A stretch of DNA of 64,000 nt. Source: Erythrophleum ivorense. Lineage: Eukaryota > Streptophyta > Magnoliopsida > Fabales > Fabaceae. The notes beneath the pieces were generated by a model. That model was given only the letters and a program-made list of their open reading frames with translations. It was not told the origin of the DNA and searched no databases. Numbering within the stretch: position 1 is the stretch's first letter; each line of letters starts with the position of its first letter. The DNA lies in NCBI GenBank assembly GCA_026724425.1, contig JAIUCV010000011.1, positions 12,297,501 through 12,361,500 on the forward strand. Reading direction: 5' to 3'. This document shows, one piece after another, positions 20,965 to 33,139 of the stretch. A program made the translations under genes and the position numbers.

Positions 20965-22000
20965 TTGAAGTTGACAGAGTTATGAATTACGTTGATTTCT
21001 TCTTTTTATACTAAAAGGGGCTTAAAACACCCAAAACACACGAGACCAACTAAACACAGCAGGATGTAGGAAAGGCAAGCCCTGGAGTATCATCAGAGAG
21101 AGCCCAGATCCACAGGAAGCTGCATAAAAACATGCATACCCAATGACTTTTGTATTGCAATATTAGTTAAGACTTTAAAATAAAATCTTAAAACTTTTTT
21201 TCATGAATAAGTAAACCACTTTTGCTTCACCAAAAAGAAATCCACTTTTTCAAATCTGGTTCGATGATCAGCCTATTTGGGCTACACTCTCCATCAACTT
21301 GAATCAGATTTAAAGAGGAAAATAATTAAACAAAATAATAGAAAGTCATAATCACAAAAGGTATTATCCACTATCCGTACATGGAGTTCCAATTCCATTA
21401 ACCACTATATAACGCACTTCAAAGCAAAAGAAAAAAAAAATGAAAACCTGATCCAATGTTAGAAGGCAGAGATAATGTTGGGTGATTTCTTTGATTTAGC
21501 TCACAAATGACAGATGATGAATTAGCTTCCACCTGATCCACTCACTATTACTTTTGCTGCATATATTTGTCATCCTCAAAATAAATAAGGTGAGTTACAA
21601 TATATACTTCTTCATGCATTCAATTTGCAATTGAAGAATAGAATAGAGTGACATATCAAGACTGAACACTACTTCAGAGAATGAAAGTTGAACCGAGCAG
21701 ATATTGAATAATAATGCTAAAAGGAAAGCAGCAGCATCAGTAGTAAAGAGAGAAACGCGATGGTGATCGAAAACTTAGAGATATTCTGGCAGAAGGAAAG
21801 AAGAAAATGCGTTGCCAGTGGCCAAAGAACGACAATGAAGTCGTCGGGATTAGCTCAAGTCTTTTCTTTCCCGCGTTGCCGTGTTCCTCACTCTCATCAA
21901 CTGCTCAATAGGCGATAGGACAAATGATGATGCCCTCTCCGTTTGGCAAACTGCGCAACTATAATTTTACAAACCAAATTGAAATGTACTTCTCCAAATG
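20965..22000. other. Probable 5' region of the BED-NLR locus
   Basis: No convincing coding exon was found. The stretch 21,425-21,540 aligns with 56,935-57,050 in the same orientation, where it also lies on the upstream side of a BED exon copy. This supports it as conserved upstream or first-intron sequence of this gene family. 21,745-21,960 is less AT-rich than its surroundings and may be promoter or 5' UTR; this is inference. Confidence 0.45.
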
Positions 22001-23590
22001 GCTAATATATTTAATAGATAATAAATTATAAAATACTTACTATGAAATCTATGTCGTAAATAATAAATTATAAAATGTAAATTGTGTACTCGCATCATTT
22101 ATTGTGGAATTTTGAGAACAAAATTATCTCGTGAGAATTTGAAATAGGAAATTCCAACATATTCAAGATGCAATTAGTTTTAACTATCAATTAAATCTAA
22201 TGCTCTGCCCTTCTCTCCAAAAAATTTGGTCAAACAAGCTTTTAGAAATTATGGCCATTTGGTTTAATAGTATCAATTCTTTTTTTCTTATTTTTTCAAA
22301 ACTAAGAATATGCACTTCTTATATTTTCTTTCTTTTTACTTACTAATATTTTGCCAGTCAAACTACTTTTTGATTAAGTATGGAATTGTTTGCATCGTTT
22401 TGTCAATTTTCTCTTGAGGGAGAGACAGAGAATCTTTGAGCAAGATTTTGTGGGTCCATGAGTTCACTTCATAAGACGTTCGTATCTATTTTCAGTAAAT
22501 TTAAATTTTAGAAGCAAATAGATAACTGCAAATGAATTATAGAAGTGGTGAACTAAAGTCGTCTTCTTGTTACTTTTGGATGCGTGGTTGCACACGTTAC
22601 TGGTCATAGAACTGTGTCACAAAAAATGCTTTAAAACTTGATCCTGATTAAAAACTTACAAGATGGTGTTTGGTATAAGAATTTTTAAAATAATTTTCAG
22701 GAAATCTCATTCAGAAAAATTAAGTTTACTTTTTTTGGTATAAGATTTTGAGGTCCTTTAGAATATGGGTAACTTGTTCCCACCTATATCCTTGGGATTT
22801 CATGATTCTTAGAAAAATATCGTTTCGATAAACCTCCATTATCATCTCCGACTTCGTTAAAACAATATGAAAGGCCCAAAATTGATTATATACCCTTGGA
22901 TCATAGCATAATACACTGGAGAAAATAAGAGTAGACATGGCTTTCATTGACTCTTGGCTTCCATAACCAGAGCTTTAAGCCAATTTCAGCAAAATAGAAC
23001 AAGTTAGGACAAGATTTTTGCTGCAAGCCTGCCATGGTAATCAAGCTTCCGTTGATTTTTTATTAGTGAGCAGCAATGATTAAACTCTTGACTATTTGAT
23101 CATCAAAGTTCTAATGCCACATGACTCAAAAATTGAAGTAATTAAATGAAACCTCATAAATAGGTTTTATTTTAATCTCTAACCCTAATCCATTACTCCT
23201 TCATATACTTTTTCTCATCCCATCACTAGCTAAGCTACAAGTACAACACAAATCCATATAACTAGTTTCCATCCTATCCATAATCAGCAAATTATGCGAA
23301 GAGTTGATGAGATGATTTTTATTATGAAATCAGAATCTCTATAATTGGTAGTCATAAGTCTTTGATAAAACCAATCTTACTATTTGTTTCACTTGATAAG
23401 TAAACTCATATTTTCGACAATACATGTCCTCTAGTAATGACATAATTAATTATTAAATATATAAAAAATACTTTATTAAATAATTACCTTAAAATATTAA
23501 CTTATTTAATAATTAATAATTCTTCAAAGAATTAATTTGATTTTTATGTAATAAATGAGTATGATTATAGTAATAAACCCATTAAAATCA
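22000..23590. other. Intergenic AT-rich DNA, no gene recognised
   Basis: Only a 73-codon minus-strand frame (22,726-22,947) stands out, and it has no motif I can assign with confidence. No RNA gene or transposon end was recognised. Confidence 0.5.
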
Positions 23591-23594
23591 TGGT

Positions 23595-24394
23595 TATAAA
23601 AATCGGATCAGATCGGCTGGTTCAACCGGAAAACCGATGAATTGGCCATCTGTCCGGTCCAGACGTGTCTCAAAACTAGACAAAATTGGTCAAGAACCGG
23701 GTTGAACTAGCCGGTTTAAGGCAAAAACCGGTTCCAAACTTGCAATTGAACTAATTTGCAACATTGATTGAACTAGTTTGCAACATTTTTAATGTATAAT
23801 TTCACAAAATGGAGTCCACACGTCTCGAACCCAGCTCCTCAGTTGCTCACCGCTGCACGCTCACCACTAAACCAGAAGGCATCTTCATTTACATGTATAC
23901 AATATATAATATGCTCACCAAAATTGGCTTCCATGCGTCTCGAACACTACCCCTTGAGGTAGAATTAGTTGCAACATCACCGCTGAAGCAACCAACGTTA
24001 TTGTTTGTTAAATATAATATTTAATATAAAGAGTTAAAGACTTATTATATATTATTTTTAATTTAATTACACATATATCATTGAATCTCTATTATTAATT
24101 TATTTCTAGTTATAAAGTTTTAATATATTATATAAGTACATTTTAATATATAAACAAATTAAAATTTAAATATTATATCATATTTGATTTATTTTTATGT
24201 ATAATTAGTCATAATATGTTTCAAAATTTATTAATATTTATTTGTTATTATTTATTATATTAAATTCTAATATATAAAATAAAAAATATATATTTAATTA
24301 CCACATGTTCGACCACGGTTCAACCACGATCGAACTAACGAACCATAAACTAGTACTTTCACCTGTTCAATAATCGGTTCGATTTTAAAAATAT
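23595..24394. mobile_element. Non-autonomous DNA element with ACCGGTT-rich inverted ends
   Basis: The left end (TAAAAATCGGATC, then repeated GGTTCAACCGG / AACCGGTT motifs) mirrors the right end on the opposite strand (TTTTTAAAATCGAACCGAT, then GGTTGAACCGTGG). The interior is very AT-rich and has no transposase. This pattern of degenerate TIRs rich in GGTTCAACCG is common for dispersed short plant elements. The target duplication is unclear. The frame at 23,809-24,024 is incidental. Confidence 0.6.
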
Positions 24395-24589
24395 TGATTA
24401 AAATAGACAAAATATTATTTTATATTTAATAATATTTAATAATTAATTGTGTCATAACTAAGAAACACGTGTTATTAAGAATGTAGGATCATCACTCATA
24501 CTTAATAACAATGGTGGAGTTAGGACCTTGTGTCAATGGGGCAATATTATTTTAAAAAAAATTATATATGAGTATATACAATTGAGTGA

Positions 24590-24809
24590 ATTTCATACCT
24601 TACAATTATCCTCCATGTGATTTCATATTTTGAAAGCATTGAGCAGTTGACTCATTATCAATATTATTGAAAACATCTCTCTAAGTAGAAGTCACTAGAC
24701 AATCATTTGTCCATGCATCTCACATTTGATTGTGAATTCATGCCAAAAAATGCTCCGTCTATAGTTGCCATGGCAACAAGTAAAATTATTGCTAATTTCA
24801 AAAGTAGAT
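24590..24809 (-). pseudogene. C-terminal (dimerisation) part of a ZMYM1/TTF-type hAT transposase
   Basis: Minus-strand text reads LLLKLAIILLVAMATIDGAFF, then in other frames DAWTNDCLVT and REMFSII, matching the LILPVATASVERAFS-NDCLVTYIERD block that ends plant TTF-type hAT transposases. It continues the sequence that stops at 27,238: removing the solo LTR and one target duplication joins GIHVHLLVYL to LLKLAIILLV in frame. Stops and frameshifts are present. Confidence 0.78.
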
Positions 24810-27242
24810 TTTAATAACCTTAAAAATAAAATAATAATAATAATAATAATATATGTATATATAATATATAAGGATAATATTTTATTTTTTCTTCTATTCC
24901 TTCTTTTTCTTTCATTTTTTCCTTCTCTTCCTTAATTCACATTGCTATTTGGTCCCTTTCGTCCTTGTTTCTATGCATTCCCTTCTTGGTGGCCTTGTCG
25001 TCATTTTCTGCCACTGTGACTCCCTCATTGGTGTCATTTGACTTTCCCAAGCCTCCTCTTCTTCTATTGGTCGGTGGAGGTGGCTGAAGGGGTGCCATTA
25101 TTGATGGTGGGTATATTCATCCTATTATTTCCATTTTCCTCCATTTTTATTGCAAAATTCTTTGATTTTTACTTTTTCCTCCTCATTTTTGGCCTATTCC
25201 CTCTTTATTAAAGTTAAAAACATTGTTGCTCTCCTCCTTTTCCATTGTTGGTCAAAGTTAGCTTTAGTGAATTAAGGTTTGTGGATGTGAGCCTTCCAAC
25301 TGTGTTATTTGTACATTAATCTTCAATTTTCACTCACTGGGGGTAACCCTTGATCTTAAATTGTGGGTTAATAACTAAATGAGAAGACCTAAGTTAATGG
25401 TTGATTATATAGATGAAGAATGAGCGTGTAAAATGGGACTTTTAGTTAGTTAACTATTATTGAGTTAGATAGCTAGGAATTGTTAATTTAGGCCTACATA
25501 ATGATTCAATAAAATTATGAGTGTTGTTAGAAAGCTTGGTAAACACCACCATGGAAGGAGATTGTCTTGCAAAGAGGAATAAGTATCTTCTTATTATTTG
25601 GTGTTATCGGTGAGTAGATAGCAAATTACAACCTGTCTTATAGGTTTTTACATCACCGGTATGCTTATGGTAACTATAGTTAAACTTTATTCAAACTACT
25701 TATGCATAACCTTGATAAAGTAGGCTTTCAAGTCATTTGTTCCTTATATGCTTGAGTTGATAACATGTTAATATGGGCTAATGCAAATGTTTAGCGTTAG
25801 GTGTTAATGAAATCACTGTAGGTACTTCCTAATGTGACACAATGTATTATGGCTTGCTATCAATAGGGAGGATGAAGGTAAGAATGTGATAGTCACCGTG
25901 TTAGCAAATTGGCAAATGGTATTATAATAATATGTGGGCTAGAAGTATGTTTTATTACCTAAACCTCATGCTTGTTAAGCCTTCCTTTAAAAATTTAACT
26001 AATCATAACAATGACTTCAAAAAATAGGATTATTTACTAACAATGTATATAATAATAATAACTTAATACTTTGGTATATATGTTCTAACATAATTGAATA
26101 GGTCATTTAAATACTTAAGTCATTGATTAGTTGTTCATTTATTTAACTAAGTATTTATTTAGTTGGTTCCACCTTGATTAACCCTTATAGTAGGATAAAA
26201 ACATTGATGGGGTTTTATAAAGGTTAATGATGTTAATAGCCTAGATGCACCTTGATAATGGAAAGGAGGCCTGGGTGGAAAAGGAGTAGTCAGTTAGGCA
26301 TAATTCCTATGAACGGGTAAGGAGTTGCCAAGGAGGTGTACCTGCCCTCAGGGGTACTTGCCTTGTTATACTAACTATAGGTGAAAAAGAAGTTGTCCAT
26401 TAGGTGTAGCCACCCATAACCAAGTAAAGAGTTACCAATGAAGTGTAACTATCACCAATGGTAATGAAGAAATTACTAGTTTTCCTCATGTGATTATTAT
26501 CTTAAGGTTTTAATATTGATATATCCCTTTATACACTTGCTTCTAATGATGTGAAAACTTAGATTTTTAATAAATTAGTTGACCTTTGCCTTACTTTACT
26601 TTTAATTTAGTATAAAGAGTGTTCATCGTTATGTAGCAATGAGAGAAGAGGATGAAAAGATAAATTTTGATTTTGATATAATTCCTTAACTCTAATTATC
26701 GTAATTTGTTACCTACTTGTTGAGTCTCAACTCACTCTTTAATTTTATTTTATTTCAAATAGCAGTATTGGGTTTGACCTGTCTCCTTCATCCTAGTCCA
26801 AAGGCATTGAATATTGAGCCCCACATTAGGCCACATGGGCATAATTGATTATTATTGTTTAGAATTAAATTTTTGGTTGTTGAACAGTTTGTAGATATGG
26901 CTCCACTTGTCACAAGTAGTGCTTCCCTTCCCCTTTTTTCGTTATTCTTGATATTTGATAGTTGAAAGCAGAGCTCTCATTGTTATTTTTGTTGGACTTG
27001 ATTGTTTATAAAAATTTTGGGATGTTCAAAATTTAGGGAAAACTCTACCGAAATTTCCACAAAAGTCAAGGACATCTATAAGGATGTATAAGTACAATGT
27101 AATTAGTTTATATGCTGTGATATCATGTGGTGAGATGCTGGACATCCTTTCCTTTGGCTATAGGTCATTATGTTAGGCTAACAGAGATGTAGTTCCTTGC
27201 TTTTCATGCCAATCCCTCCCTCCTTAGGGGTGTGACATAGAT
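24805..27242 (+). mobile_element. Solo gypsy LTR with 5-bp target duplication
   Basis: The LTR spans 24,810-27,237 (2,428 bp), flanked by TAGAT at 24,805-24,809 and 27,238-27,242. It ends GGGGTGTGACA. Its start, TTTAATAACC followed by an AAT repeat, resembles the TGTAATACTTT start of the first element's LTR, and the lengths agree (about 2.43 kb), so it is probably the same family. A TTGAGTCTCAACTCACTC-type motif near 26,717-26,740 is characteristic of such LTRs. No internal domain is present, so it is a recombination product. It interrupts a hAT transposase. It contains no gene; small frames within it are incidental. Confidence 0.88.
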
Positions 27243-28664
27243 AAACCAATAGATGAACATGTATTCCAATTTCAACTAGCTTCTTTGCAAGATTATTAAT
27301 TCCTTTCAATGATGCAAGTTCAACATTATCTTACACATCAATGATGTAAATCTCAACTTGATTATCAAGGATCACTAAATTAGTTTAGGGAAATTCACAT
27401 GGATAAAACTTGGCAAATTCAACCAACCTTTTCTTATCAAAGGTAGAAAACAAATTTCCTAGATTCAAACAAGACAAACAAAGAAGAAATTTAGTATTTG
27501 TCTCAATAAAACAATCATTAAGTTCTTGAAGTTGCATGTCCACAGTAGTTAAAATAACTCAACACAATAATGATATTCTATTGTGATATTTTGAGCTCTA
27601 CATCCTTATTGTGGTCTTCCTTTAGACAAAAATTTCTCATCCATATATGGAATGTCAATATCATGCATATTGCATAATAAAATAACTTCATGCAATAAGA
27701 CTCATATCCACAATCCTTTATATCTTGTAATCTCTACTTTGATATCTTAAATAAGTTCATAGCATTGATGATATTTTGATCTTTTCGTTGCAATGCTTGT
27801 GGCAATTCATTTGAGAAACCTAACATATTTTTCATATTTTTCATCAAATGTAATGTGAATGTAAAATCAAAGTCTTGTAACAAATGTAGAAGACCATTAG
27901 CTTCAACTCTTTGATCTACATTTGATCCATTTTCCTTTATAATTTTAAACACATCAATCACAACATAATACATTAATATTAAAATTATCAAAGTTGCACA
28001 ATATAAACCCTAATGAGTTTTAACACCTCATTTGAGACTAGTTTCTTGATTAAATCCTCGTCTACTAGGAATTTCTCCTTTGTCTAATGCTTTCTAACTT
28101 TGGCGACTTGTTTTTCACGAAGCATGTCATGTTGTTTGTAACAAAGCCAACAGTATTTAACAAAGTAGATATAAATTGAACAAGGAAGCAACTTGAATGT
28201 GATTCTTGGGAATGACAATTAATTAAGCTATAATTAATGAGCAAAGTAATGCATATAAAATGCATATGAATTCTCTTTTAAAATTGAATTTTTGAGACAT
28301 GAAATTCACCTTACATATTACAAGCATCATCATAACTCTGTCCATGAATTCTTAGGCTCCGCTGGACGACACGGCATTCTCGTTTAAATATAGGCCGGCC
28401 GTAATATACTTAGTCCATATTTGCCAAACAATTTATCAATTGTCATTTTTAATGATAAAGCAGTAATATTACTAATATGCACTGTATGAAGAAAGTGCTC
28501 AACAATACTTCCTTTTTTAATAACATAATGCAAAGCAATAGCCGTGTGCTTTTTATTTGATATGTCACGCAACCCATTAACAATAATGGCAAAAAGTTCA
28601 TCTCCAAGATCATTAATAATAACATTAGTGGTCTCTAATGTAGTAGCATTAACAAAATCCTTCT
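27238..28664 (-). pseudogene. hAT transposase (ZMYM1/TTF type, DUF4371), decayed
   Basis: Fragments in order on the minus strand: KDFVNATTLETTNVI-NDLGDELFAIIVNGLRDIS (to about 28,560), 28,384-28,572 with HFLHTVHISN and LSLKMTIDKLFGKYGLS, a TLLNTVG segment (28,065-28,265), the RVEANGLLHLLQDFDFTFTL segment with a following ELPQALQRKDQNI (27,734-27,991), then LDNQVEIYIIDV-DNVE (about 27,340-27,370) and GIHVHLLVYL at 27,243-27,272. These are the successive blocks of plant TTF/ZMYM1-like hAT transposases. Stops and frameshifts are frequent. The gene is cut at 27,238 by a solo LTR and resumes at 24,809. Confidence 0.85.
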
Positions 28665-31600
28665 AAATTTTAAGAGCATCTCCATTGAATACCATTAAAA
28701 AGATGCATATGAAAAGTAAGTAAAAAATTCTAAAAAAAACCTAACAAAGATTTAGCCCTATTCATTCTCATGAACTTCTAATCCTATTCACTATAAGAAA
28801 ATCTGAAAAAGAAATCCATATCCTATTGAGGTCAAAGGCATCATTCCCAATCTTATTTAAAAACCTATAGATATTTGTTGTTACATGCGACCCATCAATT
28901 AATACCTTATATACCTGATGAGACAAAAGGTCACATAAGCAACTCTAAAAAAATAAAAAATAAAAAGTATTTACAAGCATATAATTACTAATGAGTGTGT
29001 GCTTGTATGCATCCAAACAAACATCATACTTTTCAAATTATATCTATAAAGATGGCTGGAGTGGAAATTTGCAAGAACTAAATTATGGTCACTTGTTTGG
29101 CTTTGCAATCTCCACTTCTTAATGCTCTTAATGACCTATAGCAAGAAATTAGCATTTGTTCATATGTCAAACAAAACAAAATGTCAAGCAAGAAGACTTC
29201 TATAGGTCCACAAGTCAAATATGAAAATAAAGCACTAAGGGATTGGTATTGAAATGATGTATAGCAGCACTTTTGGGCAAGGATGATAACAATGTGAAAA
29301 TGTTGACATAAATCAAGTCTATAAATTCAAGGGAAAATTCAATGTATCACCCCATAAGCATCAATTCATACACCACTTATGCTTTCAAAAGGAAGCAAAA
29401 TGATAAAATTGTAATCAAACCATGTAAACAAGCCAAAATGAAATTAACCAATCAAAGCAATTAATGATGCATGGACAATTTATCAAAAGCAAGTCAGTAG
29501 TACAATGAAAGTAAAGCATAGAAACAAGTCTTCCGTATCAAACCCAAATGATCATTTAAACAAACTATTATCCCATTGTTTATTTAAAAATTTCTAACTC
29601 TTAACCATAATTGAATATAGACTCTCCAAGTCATCATACAGTTACACCATACCAAATGGGCAATTACAACAAGCTTAATCTCAATTTTCCATTCCTAAAA
29701 CAAAATGTTGGACAAGTCAAGCAATAATAATGGTTTTAATCATGAATCAAGCTGCAAACAAGATATATTAGCAAGCATCAAACTCTTTATGCACCCGTGG
29801 ACCATAACAAAATGAATCATGATAAAAACTTAGAGACTTCAATATTATAGCTACACAACACCTATAAATATCAACAATCTACTTCTAGTTTAGAGATTTA
29901 TGCTATTGAGAAAATCAAAATCCATACTTATGCCCAAAAATGAAATTAATAACATAAATACGCAGTCTAAAGACCCTGCATAGGCCATACTTTCAAATAT
30001 GGATTTGTCAAGTTAACACAAGAACTAGAGTGCTTATTTTGCCTTCATCACAGCCACTCAACACATTTAATTGACAAGTAGCTACCATGTACGTTAATGA
30101 AATGTAGTGTTTTAACTTTATTTTCTTTCCCCCCCTCAAATTGTCTTAAATCACATAATTCATGTGATGAATGTTAGAGGATCTACCACATCCCTCTCCT
30201 TCCCACCTAGAACACTGCACGGTCAAAGCCCATAAACCCATATACAGCTAAACCTACTCAGCCTTCAATGGAGTCTCCAATTGCCTTCCCTAACATTATA
30301 GTCACCATTCAAGTCCCTAACCTCTATTAAACGATGTTGCCTTATAGATGTGGTGAGTCCCCAGCCTCCATTCAAATCTTGTTTTACTTTACATTCACAT
30401 ATATGGTAGTTTGGTTTGATTCATAATTTTAACCTAGCATCCATTATGCTCTAATCAATATTCCCAATCATGATTCCATTGTATCAATTTGGATCTATGA
30501 CATTTTATATTCCTAACTAAATTAAAGATTACGTTATAGTTTCTTGAAATCATCCTTTTTCATGCTATTAATTATTGTTCACCACTGCTTTACTTGCGAA
30601 AGTTATTTTTCTCAATAAATGAACTTGGGAAGTCTCTTCAATCGTTACCAGATTGGGATGATCCACGGAAGCCTCTAAGGTTCTGTTTTCATTTATATCA
30701 TTTGCTGGTAAAACTTTTGGAGTGATTACTTTGTTGTTGACCTGTTATCCTTTAAGAAGTGGAAGAGAGAAGGAGTTTTTTTTATATTGAGATTTGCAGA
30801 TATATTGCAGAAGCTAGTAAATTAATTACAAGGGAGTATAACTTCAATTACTTTAGTTTATATATTTAAATTAAAATTGTATAATCTAAGTTGTGGGTTT
30901 TATTGTGATAAGAAAGAAATTCAATATAGCTTAATAAACATTAGGCTTTGAAAATATTTTACAATTGGAGTGCAAGTCACGAATTTGGACTATTTCAATC
31001 ATTAAGCAAATGGGTGTGGGTTATATAACACTAGGTTCAAGCAAGCTTGTTTTTAAGGATAGAGTGTCTATTTTAAAATCGTTTAAGATAATCATTATAA
31101 ATGTACTATAGTATTAGTAGGTACTAATCTATCTGGGTATTGAAGTTAATTTTTTGGCTTTTTTTTCTTTAAATTTTCCTACTTCACTTCCACCACAAGG
31201 ATCTTACTCAAAGAGGACATGTAGACTTCATCTACCAAGCCTAAGGAGAAGTAAAATTTCTCCTTTGAAGAAGTATGAAGACAAAAAAATTACAAAATGG
31301 AGAATAGAAAAAAATGGAGTGTATTGGAAGAGAATACACTAAGGGCTGGTGTAAACAAGTATGACCTTGTTCTAAACTAGTGAAACCATAATTTTTCTTG
31401 GTAAAAAAAATTTAGGACTTAATGCTATGTGCTTTTCAGTAATACTTTGAATGTCAAGCCCCAATTGGAGTTTCCTTGATCATATGATTCCTTTATTCTC
31501 TTTTTTTTTTCTTTTAGTTTTAAAACTTACTAGTACAAAATGGGATTATTGTTTGCTAAATTTTAGAACTGTTGGTTGATTAAACTCACGAGAGGTTACT

Positions 31601-32476
31601 TTCACTCGTTAATATTATGGAACTATTCATCACCGGAAGTGTTTTAGTCTTCTTTACATCTATGATCAAAAAGATCATTTCTCCTTCATTTGAGAGCCAA
31701 AATTAAATTATTAATAGTTTTAGGTAGCATGATTTAATTTTCTCATTTTTCATATTTTCTAACACAGGTTTGGTGAAGGAGAGTGGAGGTTAATTTTAAA
31801 TCAATACAAGGATATATTTAAGCATAAAGCTGCAATAAGCAAATTATGAACTAAAATGTCATGCCTTTTTTTAAATTTCTTTTTGTACTTATTACTTATA
31901 TTGTTGATGTAATTGGTATATAGCATATTACCCCATCTGTTTGGTGATGGAACCATATATTTATCTATTTGGTGAGACAATTATTCTTGTCTGTTATATG
32001 TTTTGAATCAATTACATCTTCCAAAGGTTGAACCTAATGAGTTATTAAGGAGATAGAAGAGATTTGTTTGGTTGATCCTGAGAAAGATTATAAATCATTT
32101 TGAGAAAAACTATTTGCAACATTATTTGTAAGGAGCTTGGCTGATATTAGAAAGGCTATAAATAATAGTGTTATGAATAAGACTTTTGCTAAGAATTTTT
32201 GTAATATAGGATGTAGCTTAATGGGTGATTGTAATATGAAGGGGTGGGTTTTTGTGCACTGTTTCTTTGCATTTGAATGTAATCAAGAGACAAATGTAAT
32301 AGATGATAAGTTGTCAATTTTAATAAGAAAGTTTCTTTGCATTTGAACAAGACTTCTATTCACTGTTTCTTTGCATTTACAGTTTGTAATAGCCTTTACA
32401 AAATATGCACCAATTAAAAAATATGCCTACATCACAAAAGAACTTAATCACAACATTAATTATCAAAACAAAAGAA
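28665..32476. other. AT-rich region without recognisable genes
   Basis: 28,700-29,000 may include the N-terminal end of the hAT element, but no TTF finger was recognised. The rest shows no open frame over 70 codons with a known motif. A short direct repeat (TTTCTTTGCATTTG-type) occurs near 32,265-32,380. Confidence 0.5.
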
Positions 32477-32764
32477 CTTAGAGCCTGTTTGATTCTATTT
32501 TTGTTTTAATGTTTTCAAAACATATGTTCTTTAGAACAAATTTTGAAAACAAAAAATAGTTGTTTTCTATTTTTTTCTTGATTTTACAGAACAAAAGTTA
32601 CAAAACATTTAAAAAATATCTTAATTTTTTTGTTACCAAAAATAGAATTATGTTTTTTTTTATTTTACAAAACACTTCATTAAAAACACATTATTAAACA
32701 AGTTTTTTTTTGTTTTTAAATACAAAAAACTGTTCTGAAAACAAGAAATCAAACAGACCCTTAG
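32477..32764. mobile_element. Small MITE, probably hAT-related
   Basis: 278 bp (32,482-32,759) with inverted ends AGCCTGTTTGATT and, on the opposite strand, GGTCTGTTTGATT, a termini type frequent in plant hAT MITEs. CTTAG occurs on both sides (32,477-32,481 and 32,760-32,764). hAT elements usually leave 8 bp, so the class is uncertain. The interior is AT-rich and non-coding. Confidence 0.65.
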
Positions 32765-33139
32765 TTTCTTTGGTTGTTGACTCTTGAAAAGTCTCCATCG
32801 AATTCCATTGATTTAACTAATGTTATAGGATTTACAAGAGATGCCTACATTACATGGAACCCACATGACAACATGAACACTAATTGCACAACATTAATCT
32901 TTTTCAATTTTGAAAGTTAAATTCTCTCGCCATAGTTTCATAAAATTCCATGGTTGGTGCTAATGATGTTGAACAGGATATTCCTACTTGCATTTGACAA
33001 TGTGCTTTAATACGTTACAAAAATTTTGCCAAAGTATGAAGTGTTTAATGACATCATCGATGTTGGTTGGTTAAAACAAATATAGTCATAGCAATACTTA
33101 CCACAACATGTGGACTTTGTGAATTAGCACCCCTTGAAG

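Noticed and set aside
22726..22947. 73-codon minus-strand frame, considered as an mTERF-like fragment
   Set aside because: Only a vague resemblance around an SE-containing segment; no repeated mTERF motif, no neighbouring exons and no second copy.
23809..24024. Frame and tRNA-like text (TCTCGAACCC) inside the non-autonomous element
   Set aside because: No tRNA cloverleaf could be formed; the GAACCC text is a common motif of such dispersed elements.
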